From the NCBI GenBank assembly GCA_947095585.1, contig OX352762.1, forward strand, positions 47,235,335-47,299,334: a stretch of 64,000 nucleotides of DNA, in the 5' to 3' direction. Under the pieces are notes generated by a model. It was not told the DNA's origin and made no database searches. It worked only from the letters and a program-made list of their open reading frames with translations. How positions within the stretch are numbered: the stretch's first letter is position 1; every line of letters starts with the position of its first letter. This document shows positions 1 to 14,989 of the stretch, one piece after another. The position numbers and the translations under genes were made by a program. Source of the DNA: Nephrocerus scutellatus. Taxonomy: Eukaryota > Arthropoda > Insecta > Diptera > Pipunculidae.

Positions 1-3000
1 ATCGCTTGGGAAATTGATTTGTTCCAGAAATTCCAGACCATAATGATCATATTCCAGAATGTCCATAGGAAGAATTCTTATAGTCGCATCTTAGTTCTAC
101 ATTCCGAATTTCATGCGAATCTCTTGGGAAATTGCTTTATTCCAGAAATTCCAGACAAAAATGATCATATTCCAGAAGTTCCATAGGAAGAAATCTTATA
201 TTCAAATCTTCGTCCTACATTCCGAATTTCATGCGAATCGCTTGAGAAATTACTTTGTTCCAGAAATTCCAGACCATAATGATCATATTCCAGAATTTCC
301 ATAGGAAGAAGTCTGATAGTCGCATCTTAGTTCTACATTCCGAATTTCCTGCGAATCGCTTGAAAAATTGATTTGTTACAGAAATTCCAGACCATAATAA
401 TCATATTCCAGAATTTCCATAGGAAGAAATCTTTTAGTCGCATCGTAGTTTTAAATTCCGAATTTCATGCGAATAGCTTGAAAAATTGATTTGTTCCAGA
501 ATTTCCATAGGAAGAAATCTTATAGTCGCATCTTAGTTCTACATTCCGAATTTCATGCGAATCGCTTGCGAAATTGATTTGTTCCAGAAATTCCAGACCA
601 TAATGATTATATTCCAGAATTTCCATAGGAAGAAGTCTGATAGTCGCATCGTAGTTCTACATTCCTAATTTCATGCGAATCGCTTGAGAAATTGATTTGT
701 TCCAGAAATTCCAGACGATAATGGTCATATTCCAGAATTTCCATAGGAAGAAGTCTGATAGTCGCATCTTAGTTCTACATTCCGAATTTCCTGCGAATCG
801 CTTGAAAAATTGATTTGTTACAGAAATTCCAGACCATAATGATCATATTCCAGAATTTCCATAGGAAGAAATCTTTTAGTAGCATCGTTGTTCTAAATTC
901 CGAATTTCATGCGAATCGCTTGAGAATTTGATTTGTTCCAGAATTTCCATAGGAAGAAATCTTATAGTCGCATCTTAGTTCTACATTCCGAATTTCATGC
1001 GAATCGCTTGAGAAATTGATTTGTTCCAGAAATTCCAGACGATAATGGTCATATTCCAGAATTTCCATAGGAAGAAGTCTTATAGTCGCATCTTAGTCCT
1101 ACATTCCGAATTTCCTGCGAATCGCTTGAGAAATTGATTTGTTCCAGAAATTCCAGACCATAATGATCATATTCCAAAAATTCCAGACCATAATGATCAT
1201 ATTCCAGAATTTCCATAGGAAGAAGTCTAATAGTCGCATCTTAGTCACACATTCCGGATTTCATGCGAATCTCTTGGGAAATTGCGTTATTCCAGAAATT
1301 CCAGAGAAAAATGATCATATTCCAGAAGTTCCATAGGAAGAAATCTTATATTCACATCTTAGTCCTACATTCCGAATTTCATGCGAATCGCTTAAGAAAT
1401 TGATTTGTTCCTGAAATTCCAGACCATAATGATCATATTCCAGAATTTCCATAGGAAGAAGTCTTATAGTCGCATCTTAGTCCTACATTCCGAATTTCAT
1501 GCGAATCTCTAGGCAAATTGCTTTATTCCAGAAATTCCAGACAAAAATGATAATATTCCAGAAGTTCCATAGGAATAAATCTTATATTCACATCTTAGTC
1601 CTACATTCCGAATTTCCTGCGAATCGCTTGGGAAATTGATTTGTTCCAGAAATTCCAGACCATAATGATCATATACAAGAATGTCCATAGGAAGAATTCT
1701 TATAGTCGCATCTTAGTTCTACATTCCGAATTTCATGCGAATCTCTTGGGAAATTGCTTTATTCCAGAAATTCCAGACAAAAATGATCATATTCCAGAAG
1801 TTCCATAGGAAGAAGTCTTATAGTCGCATATTAGTTCTACATTCCGAATTTCATGCAAATCGCTTGAGAAATTGATTTGTTCCAGAAATTCCAGACCATA
1901 ATGATCATATTCCAGAATTTCCATAGGAAGAAATCTTATAGTCGCATCTTAGTTCTACATTCCGAATTTCATGCGAATTGCTTGCGAAATTGATTTGTTC
2001 CAGAAATTCCAGACCATAATGATCATATTCCAGAAATTCCAGACCATAATGATCATATTCCAGAATTTCCATAGGAAGAAGTCTAATAGTCGCATATTAG
2101 TCACACATTCCGGATTTCATGCGAATCTCTTGGGAAATTGCGTTATTCCAGAAATTCCAGAGAAAAATGATCATATTCCAGAAGTTCCATAGGAAGAAAT
2201 CTTATATTCACATCTTAGTCCTACATTCCGAATTTCATGCGAATCGCTTAAGAAATTGATTTGTTCCTGAAATTCCAGACCATAATGATCATATTCCAGA
2301 ATTTCCATAGGAAGAAGTCTTATAGTCGCATCTTAGTCCTACATTCCGAATTTCATGCGAATCTCTAGGGAAATTGCTTTATTCCAGAAATTCCAGACAA
2401 AAATGATAATATTCCAGAAGTTCCATAGGAATAAATCTTATATTCACATCTTAGTCCTACATTCCGAATTTCCTGCGAATCGCTTGGGAAATTGATTTGT
2501 TCCAGAAATTCCAGACCATAATGATCATATTCCAGAATGTCCATAGGAAGAATTCTTATAGTCGCATCTTAGTTCTACATTCCGAATTTCATGCGAATCT
2601 CTTGGGAAATTGCTTTATTCCAGAAATTCCAGACAAAAATGATCATATTCCAGAAGTTCCATAGGAAGAAATCTTATATTCAAATCTTCGTCCTACATTC
2701 CGAATTTCATGCGAATCGCTTGAGAAATTACTTTGTTCCAGAAATTCCAGACCATAATGATCATATTCCAGAATTTCCATAGGAAGAAGTCTGATAGTCG
2801 CATCTTAGTTCTACATTCCGAATTTCCTGCGAATCGCTTGAAAAATTGATTTGTTACAGAAATTCCAGACCATAATGATCATATTCCAGAATTTCCATAG
2901 GAAGAAATCTTTTAGTCGCATCGTAGTTCTAAATTCCGAATTTCATGCGAATAGCTTGAAAAATTGATTTGTTCCAGAATTTCCATAGGAAGAAATCTTA

Positions 3001-6000
3001 TAGTCGCATCTTAGTTCTACATTCCGAATTTCATGCGAATCGCTTGCGAAATTGATTTGTTCCAGAAATTCCAGACCATAATGATTATATTCCAGAATTT
3101 CCATAGGAAGAAGTCTGATAGTCGCATCGTAGTTCTACATTCCTAATTTCATGCGAATCGCTTGAGAAATTGATTTGTTCCAGAAATTCCAGACGATAAT
3201 GGTCATATTCCAGAATTTCCATAGGAAGAAGTCTGATAGTCGCATCTTAGTTCTACATTCCGAATTTCCTGCGAATCGCTTGAAAAATTGATTTGTTACA
3301 GAAATTCCAGACCATAATGATCATATTCCAGAATTTCCATAGGAAGAAATCTTTTAGTAGCATCGTTGTTCTAAATTCCGAATTTCATGCGAATCGCTTG
3401 AGAATTTGATTTGTTCCAGAATTTCCATAGGAAGAAATCTTATAGTCGCATCTTAGTTCTACATTCCGAATTTCATGCGAATCGCTTGAGAAATTGATTT
3501 GTTCCAGAAATTCCAGACGATAATGGTCATATTCCAGAATTTCCATAGGAAGAAGTCTTATAGTCGCATCTTAGTCCTACATTCCGAATTTCCTGCGAAT
3601 CGCTTGAGAAATTGATTTGTTCCAGAAATTCCAGACCATAATGATCATATTCCAAAAATTCCAGACCATAATGATCATATTCCAGAATTTCCATAGGAAG
3701 AAGTCTAATAGTCGCATCTTAGTCACACATTCCGGATTTCATGCGAATCTCTTGGGAAATTGCGTTATTCCAGAAATTCCAGAGAAAAATGATCATATTC
3801 CAGAAGTTCCATAGGAAGAAATCTTATATTCACATCTTAGTCCTACATTCCGAATTTCATGCGAATCGCTTAAGAAATTGATTTGTTCCTGAAATTCCAG
3901 ACCATAATGATCATATTCCAGAATTTCCATAGGAAGAAGTCTTATAGTCGCATCTTAGTCCTACATTCCGAATTTCATGCGAATCTCTAGGGAAATTGCT
4001 TTATTCCAGAAATTCCAGACAAAAATGATAATATTCCAGAAGTTCCATAGGAATAAATCTTATATTCACATCTTAGTCCTACATTCCGAATTTCCTGCGA
4101 ATCGCTTGGGAAATTGATTTGTTCCAGAAATTCCAGACCATAATGATCATATACAAGAATGTCCATAGGAAGAATTCTTATAGTCGCATCTTAGTTCTAC
4201 ATTCCGAATTTCATGCGAATCTCTTGGGAAATTGCTTTATTCCAGAAATTCCAGACAAAAATGATCATATTCCAGAAGTTCCATAGGAAGAAGTCTTATA
4301 GTCGCATATTAGTTCTACATTCCGAATTTCATGCAAATCGCTTGAGAAATTGATTTGTTCCAGAAATTCCAGACCATAATGATCATATTCCAGAATTTCC
4401 ATAGGAAGAAATCTTATAGTCGCATCTTAGTTCTACATTCCGAATTTCATGCGAATTGCTTGCGAAATTGATTTGTTCCAGAAATTCCAGACCATAATGA
4501 TCATATTCCAGAAATTCCAGACCATAATGATCATATTCCAGAATTTCCATAGGAAGAAGTCTAATAGTCGCATATTAGTCACACATTCCGGATTTCATGC
4601 GAATCTCTTGGGAAATTGCGTTATTCCAGAAATTCCAGAGAAAAATGATCATATTCCAGAAGTTCCATAGGAAGAAATCTTATATTCACATCTTAGTCCT
4701 ACATTCCGAATTTCATGCGAATCGCTTAAGAAATTGATTTGTTCCTGAAATTCCAGACCATAATGATCATATTCCAGAATTTCCATAGGAAGAAGTCTTA
4801 TAGTCGCATCTTAGTCCTACATTCCGAATTTCATGCGAATCTCTAGGGAAATTGCTTTATTCCAGAAATTCCAGACAAAAATGATAATATTCCAGAAGTT
4901 CCATAGGAATAAATCTTATATTCACATCTTAGTCCTACATTCCGAATTTCCTGCGAATCGCTTGGGAAATTGATTTGTTCCAGAAATTCCAGACCATAAT
5001 GATCATATTCCAGAATGTCCATAGGAAGAATTCTTATAGTCGCATCTTAGTTCTACATTCCGAATTTCATGCGAATCTCTTGGGAAATTGCTTTATTCCA
5101 GAAATTCCAGACAAAAATGATCATATTCCAGAAGTTCCATAGGAAGAAATCTTATATTCAAATCTTCGTCCTACATTCCGAATTTCATGCGAATCGCTTG
5201 AGAAATTACTTTGTTCCAGAAATTCCAGACCATAATGATCATATTCCAGAATTTCCATAGGAAGAAGTCTGATAGTCGCATCTTAGTTCTACATTCCGAA
5301 TTTCCTGCGAATCGCTTGAAAAATTGATTTGTTACAGAAATTCCAGACCATAATGATCATATTCCAGAATTTCCATAGGAAGAAATCTTTTAGTCGCATC
5401 GTAGTTCTAAATTCCGAATTTCATGCGAATAGCTTGAAAAATTGATTTGTTCCAGAATTTCCATAGGAAGAAATCTTATAGTCGCATCTTAGTTCTACAT
5501 TCCGAATTTCATGCGAATCGCTTGCGAAATTGATTTGTTCCAGAAATTCCAGACCATAATGATTATATTCCAGAATTTCCATAGGAAGAAGTCTGATAGT
5601 CGCATCGTAGTTCTACATTCCTAATTTCATGCGAATCGCTTGAGAAATTGATTTGTTCCAGAAATTCCAGACGATAATGGTCATATTCCAGAATTTCCAA
5701 AGGAAGAAGTCTGATAGTCGCATCTTAGTTCTACATTCCGAATTTCCTGCGAATCGCTTGAAAAATTGATTTGTTACAGAAATTCCAGACCATAATGATC
5801 ATATTCCAGAATTTCCATAGGAAGAAATCTTTTAGTAGCATCGTTGTTCTAAATTCCGAATTTCATGCGAATCGCTTGAGAATTTGATTTGTTCCAGAAT
5901 TTCCATAGGAAGAAATCTTATAGTCGCATCTTAGTTCTACATTCCGAATTTCATGCGAATCGCTTGAGAAATTGATTTGTTCCAGAAATTCCAGACGATA

Positions 6001-6220
6001 ATGGTCATATTCCAGAATTTCCATAGGAAGAAGTCTTATAGTCGCATCTTAGTCCTACATTCCGAATTTCCTGCGAATCGCTTGAGAAATTGATTTGTTC
6101 CAGAAATTCCAGACCATAATGATCATATTCCAAAAATTCCAGACCATAATGATCATATTCCAGAATTTCCATAGGAAGAAGTCTAATAGTCGCATCTTAG
6201 TCACACATTCCGGATTTCAT
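1..6220. repeat. Higher-order repeat of 2,478 bp (21 monomers), about 2.5 copies
   Basis: Position 1 realigns at 2,479 and 4,957, and marker variants recur exactly 2,478 bp apart (113/2,591/5,069; 1,139/3,617/6,095; 1,971/4,449). The period equals 21 x 118 because two monomers that lost 30 bp (near 497 and 932) are balanced by two that gained 30 bp (near 1,140 and 1,990). Only scattered single-base differences were seen between copies, for example at about 391, 448 and 1,508. The third copy decays after about 6,220. Confidence 0.9.
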
Positions 6221-6379
6221 GTGAATCTCTTGGGAAATTGCTTTATTCCAGAAATTCCAGAGAAAAATGATCATATTCCAGAAGTTCCATAGGAAGAAAT
6301 CTTATATTCACATCTTAGTCCTACATTCCGAATTTCATGCGAATCGCTTGAGAAATTGATTTGTTCCTGAAATTCCAGA

Positions 6380-9300
6380 CCATAATGATCATATTCCAGA
6401 ATTTCCATAGGAATAAGTCTTATAGTCGCATCTTAGTCCTACATTCCGAATTTCATGCGAATCTCTTGGGAAATTGCTTTATTCCAGAAATTCCAGACAA
6501 AAATGATCATATTCCAGAAGTTCCATAGGAATAAATCTTATATTCACATCTTAGTTCTACATTCCGAATTTCATGCGAATCGCTTGAGAAATTGATTTGT
6601 TCCAGAAATTCCAGACCATAATGATCATATTTCAGAATTTCCATAGGAAGAATTCTTATAGTCGCATCTTAGTTCTACATTCCGAATTTCCTGCGAATCG
6701 CTTGAGAAATTGATTTGTTACAGAAATTCCAGACCATAATGATCATATTCCAGAATTTCCATAGGAAGAAATCTTCTAGTCGCATCGTAGTTCTAAATTC
6801 CGAATTTCATGCGAATCGCTTGAGAAATTGATTTGTTCCAGAAATTCCAGACCATAATGACCATATTGCAGAATTTCCATAGGAAGAAGTCTAATAGTCG
6901 CATCTTAGTTCTACATTACGAATTTCATGCGAATCGCTTGGGAAATGGATTTGTTCCTGAAATTCCAGACCATAATGATCATATTCCAGAATTTCCATAG
7001 GAAGAAGTCTAATAGTGGCATCTTAGTTCTATATTCCGAATTTCATGCGAATCGCTTGAGAAATTGATTTATTCCAGAAATTCCAGACCATAATGATCAT
7101 ATTCAGGAATTTCCATAGGAAGAAATATTATAGTCGCATCGTAGTTCTAAATTCCGAATTTCATGCGAATCGCTTGAGAAATTGATTTGTTCCAGAAATT
7201 CCAGACCATAATGATCATATTCCACAATTTCCATAGGAAGAAGTCTGATAGTCGCATCTTAGTTCTACATTCTGAATTTCCTGCGAATTGCTTGGGAAAT
7301 TGATTTGTTCCAGAAATTCCAGACCATAATGATCATATTCCAGAATTTCCATAGGAAGAAATCTTATAGTCGCATCTTAGTCCTACATTCCGAATTTCAT
7401 GCGAATCGATTGAAAAATTTCTTTGTTCCAGAAATTCCAGACAATAATGATCATATTCCAGAATTTCCATAGGAAGAAATCTTATAGTCGCATCTTAGTC
7501 CTACATTCCGAATTTCATGCGAACCGCTTGAGAAATTGATTTGTTCCAGAAATTCCAGACCATTATGATCATATTCCAGAATTTCCATAGGAAGAAGTCT
7601 TATAGTGTCATCTTAGTCCTACATTCCGAATTTCATGCAAATCGCTTGAGAAACTGATTTGTTCCAGAAATTCCAGACCATAATGATCATATTCCAGAAT
7701 TTTCATAGGAAGAAGTCTAATAGTCGCATCTTAGTTCTACATTCCGAATTTCATGCGAATCGCTTGGGAAATTGATTTGTTCCTGAAATTCCAGGCCATA
7801 ATGATCATATTCCCGAATTTCCATAGGAAGAAGTCTAATAGTCGCATCTTAGTTCTACATTCCGAATTTCACGCGAATCGCTTGAGAAATTGATTTGTTC
7901 CAGAAATTCCAGACCATAATGATCATATTGCAGAATTTCCATAGGAAGAAGTCTAATAGTCGCATCTTAGTTCTACATTCCGAATTTCATGCGAATCGCT
8001 TGGGAAATATATTTGTTCCTGAAATTCCAGGCCATAATGATCATATTCCCGAATTTCCATAGGAAGAAGTCTAATAGTCGCATCTTAGTTCTACATTCCG
8101 AATTTCATGCGAATCGCTTGGGAAATTGATTTGTTCCTGAAATTCCAGGCCATAATGATCATTTTCCCGAATTTCCATAGGAAGAAGTCTAATAGTCGTA
8201 TCTTAGTTCTACATTCCGCATTTCATGCGAATCGCTTGAGAAATTGATTTGTTCCAGAAATTCCAGACCATAATGATCATATTGCAGAATTTCCATAGGA
8301 AGAAGTCTAATAGTCGCATCTTAGTTCTACATTTCGAATTTCATGCGAATCGCTTGGGAAATGGATTTGTTCCTGAAATTCCAGACCATAATGATCATAT
8401 TCCAGAATTTCCATAGGAATAAGTCTTATAGTCGCATCTTAGTCCTACATTCCGAATTTCATAAGAATCTCTTGGGAAATTGCTTTATTCCAGAAATTCC
8501 AGACAAAAATGATCATATTCCAGAAGTTCCATAGGAATAAATCTTATATTCACATCTTAGTTCTACATTCCGAATTTCATGCGAATCGCTTGAGAAATTG
8601 ATTTGTTCCAGAAATTCCAGACCATAATGATCATATTCCAGAATTTCCATAGGAAGAATTCTTACAGTCGCATCTTAGTTCTACATTCCGAATTTCCTGC
8701 GAATCGCTTGAGAAATTGATTTGTTACAGAAATTCCAGACCATAATGATCATATTCCAGAATTTCCATAGGAAGAATTCTTACAGTCGCATCTTAGTTCT
8801 ACATTCCGAATTTCCTGCGAATCGCTTGAGAAATTGATTTGTTACAGAAATTCCAGACCATAATGATCATATTCCAGAATTTCCATAGGAAGAAATCTTC
8901 TAGTCGCATCGTAGTTCTAAATTCCGAATTTCATGCGAATTGCTTGAGAAATTGATTTGTTCCAGAAATTCCAGACTATAATGACCATATTGCAGAATTT
9001 CCATAGGAAGAAGTCTAATAGTCGCATCTTAGTTCTACATTTCGAATTTCATGCGAATCGCTTGGGAAATGGATTTGTTCCTGAAATTCCAGACCATAAT
9101 GATCATATTCCAGAATTTCCATAGGAAGAAGTCTAATAGTGGCATCTTAGTTCTATATTCCGAATTTCATGCGAATCGCTTGAGAAATTGATTTATTCCA
9201 GAAATTCCAGACCATAATGATCATATTCAGGAATTTCCATAGGAAGAAATATTATAGTCGCATCGTAGTTCTAAATTCCGAATTTCATGCGAATCGCTTG

Positions 9301-10040
9301 AGAAATTGATTTGTTCCAGAAATTCCAGACCATAATGATCATATTCCACAATTTCCATAGGAAGAAGTCTGATAGTCGCATCTTAGTTCTACGTTCTGAA
9401 TTTCCTGCGAATTGCTTGGGAAATTGATTTGTTCCAGAAATTCCAGACCATAATGATCATATTCCAGAATTTCCATAGGAAGAAATCTTATAGTCGCATC
9501 TTAGTCCTACATTCCGAATTTCATGAGAATCGATTGAAAAATTTCTTTGTTCCAGAAATTCCAGACAATAATGATCATATTCCAGAATTTCCATAGGAAG
9601 AAATCTTATAGTCGCATCTTAGTCCTACATTCCGAATTTCATGCGAACCGCTTGAGAAATTGATTTGTTCCAGAAATTCCAGACCATAATGATCATATTC
9701 CAGAATTTCCATAGGAAGAAGTCTTATAGTGTCATCTTAGTCCTACATTCCGAATTGCATGCAAATCGTTTGAGAAACTGATTTGTTCCAGAAATTCCAG
9801 ACCATAATGATCATATTCCAGAATTTCCATAGGAAGAAGTCTAATAGTCGCATCTTAGTTCTACATTCCGAATTTCATGCGAATCGCTTGGGAAATTGAT
9901 TTGTTCCTGAAATTCCAGGCCATAATGATCATATTCCCGAATTTCCATAGGAAGAAGTCTAATAGTCGCATCTTAGTTCTACATTCCGAATTTCATGCGA
10001 ATCGCTTGAGAAATTGATTTGTTCCAGAAATTCCAGACCA
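6380..10040. repeat. Higher-order repeat of 17/18 monomers (2,006/2,124 bp), two copies
   Basis: Marker variants recur with a spacing of 2,124 bp, for example ATCTTCTAG at 6,771 and 8,895 and ATTCAGG at 7,101 and 9,225. Upstream of about 6,660 the spacing is 2,006 bp. The difference is one extra monomer in the second copy, where the segment at about 8,643-8,880 holds two near-identical monomers. Copies diverge after about 9,985. Confidence 0.8.
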
Positions 10041-10603
10041 AAATGATCATATTCCAGAATTTCCATAGGAAGAAGTCTTATAGTCGCATCTTAGTCCTAC
10101 ATTCCGAATTTCATGCAAATCGCTTGAGAAATTGATTTGTTCCAGAAATTCCAGACCATAATGATCATATTCCAGAATTTCCATAGGAAGAAGTCTAATA
10201 GTCGCATCTTCGTTCAACATTCCGAATTTCATGCGAATCGCTTGGGAAATGGATTTGTTCCTGAAATTCCAGACCATAATGATCATATTCCAGAATTTCC
10301 ATAGGAAGAAGTCTAATAGTGGCATCTTAGTTCTACATTCCGAATTTCATGCGAATCGCTTGAGAAATTGATTTATTCCAGAAATTCCAGACCATAATGA
10401 TCATATTCCAGAATTTCCATAGGAAGAAATCTTATAGTCGCATCTTAGTTCTACATTCCGAATTTCATGCGAATCGCTTGGGAAATTGATTTGTTCCAGA
10501 ATTCCAGACCATAATGATCATATTCCAGAATTTCCATAGGAAGAAATCATATAGTCGCATCGTAGTTCTAAATTCCGAAGTTCATGCGAATCGCTTGAGA
10601 AAT

Positions 10604-10664
10604 TGATTTGTTCCAGAAATTCCACAATTTCCATAATGATCATATTCCACAATTTCCATAGGAA
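10604..10664. repeat. Patched satellite monomer
   Basis: GAAATTCCACAATTTCC is followed by ATAATGATC, where the usual text is GAAATTCCAGACC before ATAATGATC. The inserted ACAATTTCC also occurs about 25 bp further on in the same monomer, which fits a short templated copy event. Confidence 0.6.
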
Positions 10665-11599
10665 GAAGTCTGATAGTCGCATCTTATTTCTACATTCTGA
10701 ATTTCCTGAGAATTGCGTGGGAAATTGATTTGTTCCAGAAATTCCAGACCATTATGATCATATTCCAGAATTTCCATAGGAAGAAATCTTATAGTCGCAT
10801 CTTAGTTCTACATTCCGAATTTCATGCGAATCGCTTGAGATATTGAATTGTTCCAGAAATTCCAGACAATAATGATCGTATTCTAGAATTTCCATAGGAA
10901 GAAGTCTTACAGTTGCATCTTAGTCCTACATTCCTAATTTCATGCGAATCGCTTGCGAAATTGATTTGTTCCAGAAATTCCAGACCATAATGATCATATT
11001 CCAGAATTTCCATAGGAAGAAGTCTGATAGTCGCATCTTAGTTCTACATTCCGCATTTCATGCGAATCGCTTAAGAAATTGATTTGTTCCAGAAATTCCA
11101 GACCATAATGATGATATTCCAGAATTTCCATAGGAAGAAGTCTAATAGTCGCATCTTAGTCACACATTCCGGATTTCATGCGAATCTCTTGGGAAATTGC
11201 TTTATTCCAGAAATTCCAGACAAAAATGATCATATTCCAGAAGTTCCATAGGAAGAAATCTTATATTCACATCTTAGTCCTACATTCCGAATCTCATGCG
11301 AATCGCTTGAGAAATTGATTTGTTCCTGAAATTCCAGACCATTATTATCATATTGCAGAATTTCCATAGGAAGAAGTCTTATAGTCGCATCTTAGTCCTA
11401 CATTCCAAATTTCATGCGAATCTCTTGGGAAATTGCTTTATTCCAGAAATTCCAGACAAAAATGATCATATTCCAGAAGTTCCATAGAAGAAATCTTATA
11501 TTCACATCTTAGTCCTACATTCCGAATTTCATGCGAATCGCTTGAGAAATTGATTTGTTCCAGAAATTCCAGACCATAATGATCATATTCCAGAATTTC

Positions 11600-13251
11600 C
11601 ATAGGAAGAAGTCTGATAGTCGCATCTATGTTCTACATTCCGAATTTCCTGCGAATCGCTCGAGAAATGGATTTGTTCCAGAAATTCCAGACCATAATGA
11701 TCATATTCCAGAATTTCCATAGGAAGAAGTCTAATAGTCGCATTTTAGTTCTACATTCCGAATTTCATGCGAATCGCTTAGGAAATTTATTTGTTCCTGA
11801 AATTCCAGACCATAATGATCATATTCCAGAATTTCCATAGGAAGAAGTCTAATAGTCGCATCTTAGTTCTACATTCCGAATTTCATGCGAATCGCTTGAG
11901 AAATTGATTTGTTCCAGAAATTCCAGACCATAATGATCATATTCCAGAATTTCCATAGGAAGAAGTCTTATAGTCGCATCTTAGTTCTACATTCCGAATT
12001 TCATGCAAATCGCTTGAGAAATTGATTTGTTCCCGAAATTCCAGACCATAATGATCATATTCCAGAATTTCCATAGGAAGAAGTCTTTTAGTCGCATCGT
12101 AGTTCTAAATTCCGAAGTTCATGCGAATCGCTTGAGAAACTGATTTGTTCCTGCAATTCCAGACGATAATGATCATATTCCAGAATTTCCATAGGAAGAA
12201 ATCTTATAGTCGCATCTTAGTTCTACATTCCGGATTTCATGCGAATCTCTTGCGAAATTGCTTTATTCCAGAAATTCCAGACAAAAATGATCATATTCCA
12301 GAAGTTCCATAGGAAGAAATCTTATATTCACATCTTAGTCCTACATTCCGAATTTCATGCGAATCGCTTGAGAAATTGATTTGTTCCTGAAATTCCAGAC
12401 CATAATGATCATATTCCAGAATTTCCATAGGAAGAAGTCTGATAGTCGCATCTATGTTCTACATTCCGAATTTCCTGCGAATCGCTCGAGAAATGGATTT
12501 GTTCCAGAAATTCCAGACCATAATGATCATATTCCAGAATTTCCATAGGAAGAAGTCTAATAGTCGCATTTTAGTTCTACATTCCGAATTTCATGCGAAT
12601 CGCTTAGGAAATTTATTTGTTCCTGAAATTCCAGACCATAATGATCATATTCCAGAATTTCCATAGGAAGAAGTCTAATAGTCGCATCTTAGTTCTACAT
12701 TCCGAATTTCATGCGAATCGCTTGAGAAATTGATTTGTTCCAGAAATTCCAGACCATAATGATCATATTCCAGAATTTCCATAGGAAGAAGTCTTATAGT
12801 CGCATCTTAGTTCTACATTCCGAATTTCATGCAAATCGCTTGAGAAATTGATTTGTTCCCGAAATTCCAGACCATAATGATCATATTCCAGAATTTCCAT
12901 AGGAAGAAGTCTTTTAGTCGCATCGTAGTTCTAAATTCCGAAGTTCATGCGAATCGCTTGAGAAACTGATTTGTTCCTGCAATTCCAGACGATAAAGATC
13001 ATATTCCAGAATTTCCATAGGAAGAAATCTTATAGTCGCATCTTAGTTCTACATTCCGGATTTCATGCGAATCTCTTGCGAAATTGCTTTATTCCAGAAA
13101 TTCCAGACAAAAATGATCATATTCCAGAAGTTCCATAGGAAGAAATCTTATATTCACATCTTAGTCCTACATTCCGAATTTCATGCGAATCGCTTGAGAA
13201 ATTGATTTGTTCCTGAAATTCCAGACCATAATGATCATATTCCAGAATTTC
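11600..13251. repeat. Higher-order repeat of 826 bp (7 monomers), two copies
   Basis: The block beginning with the CATCTATGTTCTAC variant at about 11,622 recurs exactly 826 bp later, with its internal variants in the same order (ATGGATTTG, CATTTTAG, AATTTATTTG, TTCCCGAAATTCC, GAAGTTC). Few differences are visible; one is ATAATGATC in copy 1 versus ATAAAGATC in copy 2 near 12,995. Confidence 0.88.
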
Positions 13252-14989
13252 CATAGGAAGAAGTCTTATAGTCGCATCTTAGTCCTACATTCCGAAATTC
13301 ATGCGAATTTCTTGAGAAATTGATTTGTTCCAGAAATTCCAGACGATAATGGTCATATTCCAGAATTTCCATAGGAAGAAGTCTTATAGTCGCATCTTAG
13401 TTCTACATTCCGAATTTCATGCGAATCGCTTGGGAAATTGATTTGTTCCTGAAATTCCAGACCATAATGTTCATATTCCAGAATTTCCATAGGAAGAAGT
13501 CTTTTAGTCGCATCTTAGTCCTTCAATCCGAAATTCATGCGAATCGCTTGAGAAACTGATTTGTTCCTGCAATTCCAGACGATAATGATCATATTCCAGA
13601 ATTTCCATAGGAAAAAGTCTTATAGTCGCATCTTAGTCCTACATTCAGAATTTCCTGCGAATCGCTTGAGAAATTGATTTGTTCCAGAAATTCCAGACCA
13701 TAATGATCATATTCCAGAATTTCCATAGGAAGAAGTCTAATAGTCGCATCTTAGTTCTACATTTCGAATTTCATGCGAATCGCTTGGGAAATGGATTTGT
13801 TCCTGAAATTCCAGACCATAATGATCATATTCCAGAATCTCCATAGGATGAAGTCTAATAGTGGCATCTCAGTTCTACATTCCGAATTTCATGCGAATCG
13901 CTTGAGAAATTGATTTGTTCCTGAAATTCCAGACCATAATGATCATATTCCAGAATTTCCATAGAAAGAAGTCTTATAGTCGCATCTTAGTTCTACATTC
14001 CAAATTTCATGCGAATCGCTTGAGAAATTGATTTGTTCCAGAAATTCCAGACCATAATGATCATATTCCACAATTTCCATAGGAAGAAGTCTGATAGTCG
14101 CATCTTAGTTCTACATTCTGAATTTCCTGCGAATTGCTTGGGAAATTGATTTGTTCCAGAAATTCCAGACCATAATGATCATATTCCAGAATTTCCATAG
14201 GAAGAAATCTTATAGTCGCATCTTAGTCCTACATTCCGAATTTCATGCGAATCGATTGAAAAATTTCTTTGTTCCAGAAATTCCAGACAATAATGATCAT
14301 ATTCCAGAATTTCCATAGGAAGACATCTTATAGTCGCATCTTAGTCCTACATTCCGAATTTCATGCGAACCGCTTGAGAAATTGATTTGTTCCAGAAATT
14401 CCAGACCATAATGATCATATTCCAGAATTTCCATAGGAAGAAGTCTGATAGTCGCATCTTAGTTCTACATTCCGAATTTCATGCGAATCGCTTGAGAAAC
14501 TGATTTGTTCCTGCAATTCCAGACGATAATGATCATATTCCAGAATTTCCATAGGAAAAAGTCTTATAGTCGCATCTTATTTCTACATTCTGAATTTCCT
14601 GAGAATTGCGTGGGAAATTGATTTGTTTCAGAAATTCCAGACCATAAAGATCATATTCCAGAATTTCCATAGGAAGAAATCTTATAGTCGCATCTTAGTT
14701 CTACATTCCGGATTTCATGCGAATCTCTTGCGAAATTGCTTTATTCCAGAAATTCCAGACAAAAATGATCATATTCCAGAAGTTCCATAGGAAGAAATCT
14801 TATATTCACATCTTAGTCCTACATTCCGAATTTCATGCGAATCGCTTGAGAAATTGATTTGTTCCTGAAATTCCAGACCATAATGATCATATTCCAGAAT
14901 TTCCATAGGAAGAAGTCTTATAGTCGCATCTTAGTCCTACATTCCGAATTTGATGCGAATCTCTTGAGAAATTGATTTATTCCAGAAAT

